Below are positions 5,852 through 10,310 of a DNA stretch of 10,310 nucleotides, one piece after another. Both the position numbers and the translations under genes were made by a program. This stretch comes from Acidobacteria bacterium UBA7540 (lineage in GTDB: Bacteria > Acidobacteriota > Terriglobia > UBA7540). Within the stretch, counting starts at the first letter, position 1. Each line of letters starts with the position of its first letter. The notes under the pieces are model-generated. The model saw nothing but the letters and a program-made list of their open reading frames with translations, searched no databases and was not told the origin of the DNA. The stretch spans positions 1 to 10,310 of the forward strand of contig DLMI01000101.1 in NCBI GenBank assembly GCA_002478145.1, given 5' to 3'.

Positions 5852-6649
5852 CTAACTCCGAAATCTCTCTCGGACAAAGAAATTAGCTACCAGATGCTCG
5901 TCTACTTGGAAGGCCAGCTTCCCGAGATTTTTACGGACGTCAAAAGCGTCTTTGAGAGAATGTGTCGACTGTTTCCCGTGTGCAATATCGTTCCGAATAT
6001 TCCGGTACTTGTTGAAGCGCTCAAGCATATCTTCCGTGAAATGAAACTGGAGTGCTTCGCTAAGAAAAGTGGGGATTTCGGCGGCCCTCAATTCTCCCAC
6101 TTTCGATATCAGCATACGAACACCATAGGAGGCCAGCAGTTCGCTCGGGAAGTGGTATCCATGCTTCTCAAGTATCCGGGTGTGCTTTATGTACTTATCG
6201 ATCTTATGAGAAGCGAATTCTCCGCTCAGCCGTGACCTGCTTGTGAGCACCTCAGTCGGATGAGCTTTCATTACGACTTCTCGCGTGCGCTCCTCCGTGG
6301 AGGCTATTAGCATCTCAGCACCCCCATGAAACCCTATGAATTCCTCGAGTGCACCGGATACAAAAGCCTCGAAGAAGCTAAAGCTGGAAAGCCAAAGATA
6401 CGCTGTTAGTCGTGACTTGTAGTCCTTTGTCAATTCGTTTAGCTGTCCCGTTGTTGACTGGTCGTGGATAAACAGATCATTTTTTGGAATCGCGTAATTC
6501 GGAACAGCCTCCTCAACAGCCTTGATGTTCTTCTTTAGCGTGGGGACCGCGTAACAAATCATGGTTGCAAAATTCCAGAGCGCTTCCATCTGGTCCTTGA
6601 AGGTCTGGTATGCCTTTGTGCTGCGTCGGATTCCTTTTGATCCAGCCAT
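5852..6649 (-). CDS. HEPN-domain protein, putative RNase (RiboL-PSP-HEPN/MAE_28990-like)
   Basis: A 265-residue, mainly helical protein. A helix RLTAYLWLSSFSFFEAFVSGALEEFI (about residues 80-105) is typical of large HEPN domains, and the C-terminal helix carries NIRNDIAHG with the catalytic R-x4-H motif (Arg219, His224). HEPN proteins with this motif are metal-independent RNases used as toxins or abortive-infection effectors. The exact subfamily is uncertain. Start: ATG at 6649 is preferred over GTG at 6658, because a possible promoter (6661-6689) would place the transcript start between them; neither has a strong Shine-Dalgarno. It is the first gene of a minus-strand pair with the DUF3800 gene. 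Lower GC than neighbours suggests transfer. The N-terminal 75 residues are not assigned. Confidence 0.78.
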   Translation of the reverse strand: MAGSKGIRRSTKAYQTFKDQMEALWNFATMICYAVPTLKKNIKAVEEAVPNYAIPKNDLFIHDQSTTGQLNELTKDYKSRLTAYLWLSSFSFFEAFVSGALEEFIGFHGGAEMLIASTEERTREVVMKAHPTEVLTSRSRLSGEFASHKIDKYIKHTRILEKHGYHFPSELLASYGVRMLISKVGELRAAEIPTFLSEALQFHFTEDMLERFNKYRNIRNDIAHGKQSTHSLKDAFDVRKNLGKLAFQVDEHLVANFFVRERFRS

Positions 6650-6660
6650 ATCTTTCACAC

Positions 6661-6689
6661 AGTTTAGCAGAGACGCGCACCGTCACCAA
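6661..6689 (-). promoter_or_regulatory. possible promoter of the HEPN-DUF3800 pair
   Basis: On the minus strand TTGGTG (6689-6684) and TAAACT (6666-6661) are separated by exactly 17 bases. The -10 match is four of six and the -35 match only three of six. Transcription would start near 6654, leaving a very short leader before ATG 6649. Tentative. Confidence 0.3.
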
Positions 6690-6746
6690 CAACCATCAAA
6701 GGTCACGAGGGTGGCGCATGCATTGCCTTCCATGTAAGTGGGGCGG

Positions 6747-6783
6747 AAAAGGTGTCAGGTACCTTTGGTACTGACACCTTTTT
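6747..6783. repeat. AAAAGGTGTCAGGTACC inverted repeat (bidirectional terminator-like)
   Basis: AAAAGGTGTCAGGTACC (6747-6763), loop TTT, GGTACTGACACCTTTT (6767-6782) pair throughout except for one bulged G. The stem is bordered by A-run and T-run (TTTTTCTTTT after it), which gives intrinsic-terminator character in both directions. It is a head-to-head pair of the repeat unit also seen at 4454-4500. Confidence 0.75.
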
Positions 6784-6854
6784 CTTTTCCGCGGATCTTC
6801 CCGAATTCGAGAAGCGTTACGATATTTCTCGTCGCGGAGATGAAGTGAAAAGCC

Positions 6855-6895
6855 GCACAGGAACGCAAAATGCGCGTACCTGTGCGCTACCCGCT
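6855..6895 (-). repeat. REP-like hairpin with AGCGGGTAGC head (minus strand), with a diverged second unit
   Basis: GCACAGG (6855-6861) pairs with CCTGTGC (6879-6885), and inside it ACGC (6863-6866) pairs with GCGT (6874-6877). Directly beyond is GCTACCCGCT (6886-6895), the reverse complement of AGCGGGTAGC. Read on the minus strand this is head plus palindrome, the REP order. A diverged copy of 6869-6900 lies at 6943-6973 (five substitutions and one indel by eye). Confidence 0.6.
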
Positions 6896-6975
6896 CTTGA
6901 CACCTTTTATCCTCTGACACCTTTTCCCCTTTTCCCCCTCAGAATACGCGCACCTTTGCGCTATCCTGCTTGATC

Positions 6976-7171
6976 AGCGGGTAGCCACGGTCAGCGCAGT
7001 TCTGACCGTGGTCTTTTCCTATGCGCGATACACCCAGCGACTTCGTGCGCGATCAATCTTAACCGGGCAACCCGCAACTCGGTCAAACATGTCTAACCGT
7101 GGGAAGCAGTTTGAGGTGTGGCCGAACGGAAGAACCCACGGTCAGAACTGCGCTGACCGTGGCTACCCGCT
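6976..7171. mobile_element. 196-bp BIME/MITE-like element, copy 1
   Basis: The ends are exact 36-base inverted repeats (6976-7011 and 7136-7171), beginning AGCGGGTAGCCACGGTCAG. Each end alone also folds as GTAG followed by CCACGGTCAG, a seven-base loop and CTGACCGTGG. This is the layout of two REP sequences in opposite orientation. The 124-base interior has no coding potential and includes AACCGGGCAACCCG. No target-site duplication is evident. A near-identical copy lies at 9223-9418. Confidence 0.85.
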
Positions 7172-7305
7172 TACGCAAGAGTCGCCGATACCCAGATTTG
7201 GCTGGAGCCGGACTTCTGCGGGCTCCATTAATGATCGCGCTGACCACAGTTTGACTTGCGGCCAGTGCCACGATCGACCGTTATCCGGTTCTCTGCCGCG
7301 CTAAC

Positions 7306-7566
7306 ATGCTCAACCAGATTGGAAAAGAATCACTCGCGAAGGGGGACCGAGCCCATGCCCTATCAGACTTTCGCGAAGCAGAGCGGCTCGAACCGGCCGA
7401 CTATCGACCACATCTGGAATTGAGTTCCATTTACTGGGCCCTTGGGCTGGAATCTCAAGCCTGCGAAGAGTTTGATTGGGCTGCGCGGCTGGAACCGGAG
7501 TTCGAGAATGAGAGGAAAAGTTACAACAAAGTCGTGAGGCGCGAATTACTGTCAGCACCGAGGTAA
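7306..7566 (+). CDS. small TPR-repeat protein, probably a fragment
   Basis: An 86-residue frame containing two tetratricopeptide-like helical pairs: IGKESLAKGDRAHALSDFREAERLEPADY (about 5-33) and RPHLELSSIYWALGLESQACEEFDWAARLEPEF (34-66). TPRs mediate protein contacts. No signal peptide, enzyme domain or Shine-Dalgarno is present. The frame stays open upstream of the ATG back to a stop at 7252-7254, reading LAASATIDRYPVLCRAN, which could be part of a longer TPR protein. The fragment starts 134 bases after the first 196-bp element. I infer a truncated remnant of a larger TPR protein rather than a complete gene, but a genuine small protein is possible. It converges with the unrecognised gene ending at 7674. 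Confidence 0.5.
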   Translation: MLNQIGKESLAKGDRAHALSDFREAERLEPADYRPHLELSSIYWALGLESQACEEFDWAARLEPEFENERKSYNKVVRRELLSAPR

Positions 7567-7673
7567 AAGGGGGCCAATATCATCGGCCACTGAGGAACTG
7601 GCTTTTGGAAGCATCGGCGGGGACGCCGCAAGACCTTTATATCCAATGATGCGAACATCCAGCGAAGATGGCA

Positions 7674-9155
7674 TTACATTGTTTCTCTCGTCCAACCTTT
7701 GGGACCCGTCTTGGTTGGATAAAGCAACTCGTAAGACGTCCCTAGGGTCGACGCCGTCATAAGGTCCCGGAATACGTTCCTCAAGAAGAGCATGCGCGAC
7801 TTGAACGGATATCTTCCCCGTGAGAGGAAGCGGGGTATCAGGGTCCGTGGTATTTCCACGGACAATCCACAGATGGAGAGGCTTAACTTGGCCGCGGACA
7901 CATCGTCCATGCCGAGCTCGAATCGAAACTCCTCGACGAGCTTGGAAAGCTCCTTCACAAGTTGTAACGCCGCTTTGAGATTCCCGCCTGCCACCTCCAA
8001 CTGCAAGCTAGAAACGTGCTTCCGCAAGTTACGAGCTCCTCGTTCCTCGCGCACCTCGTAAGCGACCTTGATCAGGGATCCCTTTCCCCTCCAACGCTTC
8101 AAGAGGTAAGGAAGAAGGGGAGACCACGTCAATGGCTGAAATACAGCCGTTCCAAGCGTCGCGGCTTTTTCAGCCCCTTCCTGATAGGTTTTCTCAAGCA
8201 CATCAACGTATCTGCGAGTAAAGGATTCTTGTTGTGCGGCTTTCCTTGGGTAAACACCATCCGAGGCCATAGAAAACCCTGCCAATCGTGCGCGGAGTGG
8301 GTGTGGCATATAGCTGACTCCCTGTAGCCGAGAGACGAGGTCATAACAACGAGCACGAAATGTCGTCCACATGAGATTCGCACAGAAGGTCAGCACTTCG
8401 GACCCACCCAGCCAGGCTTTCGAAGGGTGGAAGATGTGGAGCGCATCTTCATCTTCAGGTAAACCGAGGCCTTCTCCGAAAGCGACGTGCGGGAGCCCCA
8501 TAGAATCGAGAATGTGTTTTAGGGCATCGTCGGCACACAATTGGATCATGGCCGAGCTCTTCAAAATGGGCACTGGTCTGGGTGGCTCCTGCAGCAAGGT
8601 ATCATTTAACTGGACAGAAGAGTCATCACTCTTGCCTGTATGGATGGGCCGCACAGCCTTTGAGTTGTCCTCGCTATAAGAGACTATTGGCTCTTGAAAG
8701 TAGCTGGCGTCTTGAGATCTGAGGTCACGGACCCACTGGATCACTTGTGAATCATATTTGCCCTTTGTTCCTATGGCTTGCAGCAACAAATACTCCGTAC
8801 TGGACCCAGCGAGGCTGTACAGAGGATGGCCGCCTAGCACACGTATGAAATTCTCAATGTTGCGCCATCTCCGCAGCCATTCCCTCGCCTTAGCCTCTAT
8901 GGCACATGTCCGTTGAGGATCTATCGCGAGAACTTTGACTGCGGGACCAGCCTCCTGCAAAAGATGTGCTAGCAGTTGATGGCCCAGGTCAGGAACAAGA
9001 ATCTCATCGAACAAAACCAGTGATTCAAGGAGTGATCCAAGGGCGGCAATATGCAGGTCTCTAAGTGAGTCCGTGTCGTCTGGAGGGTCATCCGGCAGTC
9101 GGAAAAATCGGCAGGCTGACCGAATTGTGGCGACATCCAGGATAACACTCCCCAT
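7674..9155 (-). CDS. unrecognised 493-residue protein
   Basis: I do not recognise this family. The length and consistent codon use support a real gene. The ATG at 9155 (MGSVILDVATI) is preferred to TTG at 9176; AAGAG stands about nine bases before it. Visible parts are an N-terminal strand and helices (SVILDVATIRSACRFFRL, then LGSLLESLVLFDEILVPD at about 40-56), a likely disordered linker rich in Ser, Asp and Pro (about 159-198), a helical segment MWTTFRARCYDLVSRL followed by SYMPHPLRARLAGFS (about 262-295), and a Leu/Lys-rich helix LKAALQLVKELSKLVEEF (about 393-410). No transmembrane segment or signal peptide is seen. It stands alone between the two 196-bp elements and converges with the TPR fragment. 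A defence or mobile-element role is only a guess from location. Confidence 0.75.
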   Translation of the reverse strand: MGSVILDVATIRSACRFFRLPDDPPDDTDSLRDLHIAALGSLLESLVLFDEILVPDLGHQLLAHLLQEAGPAVKVLAIDPQRTCAIEAKAREWLRRWRNIENFIRVLGGHPLYSLAGSSTEYLLLQAIGTKGKYDSQVIQWVRDLRSQDASYFQEPIVSYSEDNSKAVRPIHTGKSDDSSVQLNDTLLQEPPRPVPILKSSAMIQLCADDALKHILDSMGLPHVAFGEGLGLPEDEDALHIFHPSKAWLGGSEVLTFCANLMWTTFRARCYDLVSRLQGVSYMPHPLRARLAGFSMASDGVYPRKAAQQESFTRRYVDVLEKTYQEGAEKAATLGTAVFQPLTWSPLLPYLLKRWRGKGSLIKVAYEVREERGARNLRKHVSSLQLEVAGGNLKAALQLVKELSKLVEEFRFELGMDDVSAAKLSLSICGLSVEIPRTLIPRFLSRGRYPFKSRMLFLRNVFRDLMTASTLGTSYELLYPTKTGPKGWTRETM

Positions 9156-9222
9156 AGATGAGATCTCTTGCCGCAAGGGCTCAACCTATTCTTACACACG
9201 ACAACTTGAATGTCTAAGGCTA

Positions 9223-9418
9223 AGCGGGTAGCCACGGTCAGCGCAGTTTTGACCGTGGTCTTTTCCTGTGCGCGATACACCCAGCGACTTCGTGCGCACT
9301 CAGTCTTAACCGGGCAACCCGCAACTCGGTCAAACATGTGGAATCGTGGGAAGCAGTTTTAGGTGTGGCCGAACGGAAGAACCCACGGTCAGAACTGCGC
9401 TGACCGTGGCTACCCGCT
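9223..9418. mobile_element. 196-bp BIME/MITE-like element, copy 2
   Basis: Same length and orientation as 6976-7171; I count nine substitutions and no indel. The terminal repeats (9223-9258 and 9383-9418) are 36 bases with one mismatch (T instead of C in the left arm). Directly beyond the right end the sequence repeats TACCCGC once more (to 9425). It lies 67 bases upstream of the 493-residue gene's start and just beyond the end of the third TA pair. Confidence 0.85.
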
Positions 9419-9486
9419 ACCCGCTTGCTTCTCAGATGGCGGCTGGTGACAAGACTATTGGGTCTGGGCCAAATAAGGGGTCATGG

Positions 9487-9816
9487 TTAATCCTCCGCGT
9501 CGGCGGCGGTAATGGCATCGCGGGAAGCGTGCCAGATTCGCAACACTCGCACGTGCTGCTCTTCCTCGCGGATGTGAAAAATGATTCGGTAAAGCCCTTT
9601 TCCTTTGCCGTGCAGCAAGTGGCGGGCCGGATAGCCAAGCTCTTTTGCTTCAGCAATGACGGGGCACCGGGCGGGGAGCTCGTCCAGACTGAAAATGGCC
9701 TCAAATAAACGGGTGAGCCACTTTTCCGCGTGCATGGGAGCCGCTTCGCGGATGCGTTCAAAGGCCGCATAGGCGTCCGTTTCCGCAGGAGCGGAAAGGC
9801 TAACGCGATAGGCCAT
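9487..9816 (-). CDS. RelE/ParE superfamily toxin (second)
   Basis: A 109-residue toxin on the minus strand: MAYRVSLSAPAETDAYAAFERI with an alpha-hairpin at about 14-48, a LPARCPVIAEAKELGYPARHL connector, then the paired strands GLYRIIFHI and HVRVLRIWHASRD (about 75-100). The YRII strand and RVLRIWHASRD end are family signatures. Whether it cuts mRNA (RelE) or inhibits gyrase (ParE) cannot be told from sequence alone. The ATG at 9816 gives the normal N-terminus and a 17-base overlap with the antitoxin gene; an in-frame ATG at 9837 would add seven residues without family resemblance. It is encoded downstream of, and probably translationally coupled to, the Phd/YefM antitoxin. Confidence 0.88.
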   Translation of the reverse strand: MAYRVSLSAPAETDAYAAFERIREAAPMHAEKWLTRLFEAIFSLDELPARCPVIAEAKELGYPARHLLHGKGKGLYRIIFHIREEEQHVRVLRIWHASRDAITAADAED

Positions 9817-10087
9817 ACTTAGCCCGCATTTCGTCAAGCACCTGGGCGGCGGGCTTCAGTTCGCCGCGTTCCGCGCTTGCCATGCCTTCCTGGATGGCCG
9901 CAAGGGTTTCCATGTGGTGCAGGCGGTCGAGCATTAACTGGTAGCTTGCCGCGTCCTGCACGACCACCTCTGCCTTGCCGTTCACCGTCAGCACTTCCGG
10001 GGCCTGCGTCTCCTTCAGCCGCGTGATATGCGCCTTGTGATTGCGCAGGAAGTCGGTCAAGGGGTGGATTTCACGGGTATCGAGCAT
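9800..10087 (-). CDS. Phd/YefM family antitoxin (second)
   Basis: A 95-residue antitoxin. The opening IHPLTDFLRNHKAHITRLKETQAPEVLTVNGKAEVVVQDAASYQLML (about 7-53) is the Phd/YefM DNA-binding domain, and the acidic, helical tail AAIQEGMASAERGELKPAAQVLDEMRAKYG is the toxin-binding part. Start choice: ATG 10087 has TGAGGA five bases upstream, an excellent ribosome site, which rules against the in-frame ATG at 10099 and TTG at 10102. The sequence differs clearly from the Phd/YefM protein at 3020, so this is an independent module and not a duplication. It lies first in a minus-strand operon with the RelE/ParE toxin. A palindrome overlapping its promoter suggests autoregulation. Confidence 0.9.
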   Translation of the reverse strand: MLDTREIHPLTDFLRNHKAHITRLKETQAPEVLTVNGKAEVVVQDAASYQLMLDRLHHMETLAAIQEGMASAERGELKPAAQVLDEMRAKYGLSR

Positions 10088-10098
10088 AGGATTCCTCA

Positions 10099-10122
10099 TC
10101 AATCAATTGTTTGATAATTATA
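10099..10122 (-). promoter_or_regulatory. promoter -10 and palindromic operator of the second Phd/YefM operon
   Basis: On the minus strand a perfect TATAAT lies at 10122-10117, with a weak TTCTGC 16 bases upstream as possible -35. Overlapping and following it, TCAATCAATTGTTTGA (10099-10114) is a palindrome centred on CAATTG with a single mismatched pair, next to ATAATTAT (10114-10121). A palindrome between the -10 box and ribosome site is where Phd/YefM proteins usually bind to repress their own operon. Confidence 0.6.
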
Positions 10123-10167
10123 TGATGCCATCGGGGGGGCAGAAGTCGACGCAATTTTTGCAACCGT

Positions 10168-10195
10168 TGGGAATCCGGGACTGGGAATCCGGGAC
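10168..10195 (+). repeat. perfect 14-bp tandem duplication
   Basis: TGGGAATCCGGGAC occurs twice without a gap (10168-10181 and 10182-10195). The surrounding 10123-10310 segment upstream of the second Phd/YefM operon shows no convincing gene up to the window end. Confidence 0.75.
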
Positions 10196-10310
10196 ACCTG
10201 GTGAGGGCTGCCGCGCCTGGCTCCCAAAGTTGGCGAGCGCGGTTTGGTAAGCTGCGGCGAGCCTGCGCCCGGCCGCACGCCTCGAATCAGAAACGCAGCC
10301 GGATTTCATT

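Larger units (their letters stand above)
6659..7305. other. 647-bp repeat cluster without a convincing gene
   Basis: Between the divergent HEPN gene and TPR fragment lie, in order, the HEPN promoter region, a GGTACC-type inverted repeat (6747-6783), a REP-like hairpin with CTACCCGCT head (6855-6895), two further TGACACCTTTT copies (6898-6908 and 6915-6925), a degenerate repeat of the REP unit (6943-6973), and the first 196-bp element (6976-7171). Nothing was recognised in 7172-7305. Confidence 0.7.

Noticed and set aside
5801..6235. A 144-codon plus-strand frame within the HEPN gene region
   Set aside because: It is antisense to the HEPN gene, overlaps the intergenic stem-loop, and shows no family resemblance.
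4454..7171. CRISPR array
   Set aside because: Repeats are irregularly spaced, in both orientations and of several unrelated families; there are no regular spacers and no cas genes.
7008..7304. A 98-codon plus-strand frame across the first 196-bp element
   Set aside because: It runs through noncoding repeat ends; the matching second copy does not preserve the frame or its start, so coding constraint is absent.
10118..10309. A 63-codon minus-strand frame at the window end with a CxxC-like stretch (NGCKNCVDFCPPDG)
   Set aside because: The Cys-rich piece arises over the promoter region of the Phd/YefM operon and the tandem duplication; there is no ribosome site and no family match I recognise.

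Overview
The window looks like a stretch of chromosome from a moderately high-GC bacterium. Gene style and repeat content suggest an environmental lineage such as Acidobacteriota: a secreted CocE/NonD-type hydrolase, small type II toxin-antitoxin (TA) pairs, a REP-associated transposase, and spacers full of TCGTCACTCGTCAC-like and CTGAGCAAAGCGAAGGGG-like repeats. The phylum is inferred from style only; there is no marker gene apart from one tRNA.

Layout. Bases 1-152 hold an inverted repeat and no gene. A complete tRNA-Ser(GCT) follows (153-245), then a 643-residue exported alpha/beta hydrolase (313-2244) with a full Ser-Asp-His triad. From there on the window is an accessory region. It holds a REP-associated tyrosine transposase (RAYT) with a damaged N-terminus (2446-2937), a Phd/YefM-RelE TA pair (3020-3576), a BrnT-BrnA TA pair (3830-4403) lying between two copies of a 127-140 bp direct repeat, and a minus-strand pair encoding a HEPN-domain protein and a DUF3800 protein (6649 down to 4965). 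After these come a repeat-rich spacer (6659-7305), a small TPR fragment (7306-7566), an unrecognised 493-residue protein (9155 down to 7674), and a third TA pair of Phd/YefM plus RelE/ParE type (10087 down to 9487).

The spacers are as informative as the genes. Two 196-bp elements (6976-7171 and 9223-9418; 187 of 196 positions identical by my alignment) have 36-bp terminal inverted repeats, and each end can fold into a GTAG-headed hairpin. This is the architecture of paired REP sequences (BIMEs) mobilised by RAYT proteins. The same head, AGCGGGTAGC, also precedes other hairpins in the window. A second repeat family carries the 11-mer TGACACCTTTT and occurs six times. The two 196-bp elements frame the TPR fragment and the unrecognised 493-residue gene.

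The best candidate for an undescribed system is the HEPN plus DUF3800 pair: a putative RNase with an R-N-D-I-A-H motif beside a protein with RNase H-like acidic motifs, visibly less GC-rich than its surroundings, with a long imperfect stem-loop between the two genes. The second candidate is the 493-residue protein. Three TA modules, a transposase, several repeat families and these two loci together look like a small defence or stability island downstream of a tRNA gene, although no integrase or clear island boundary is visible.
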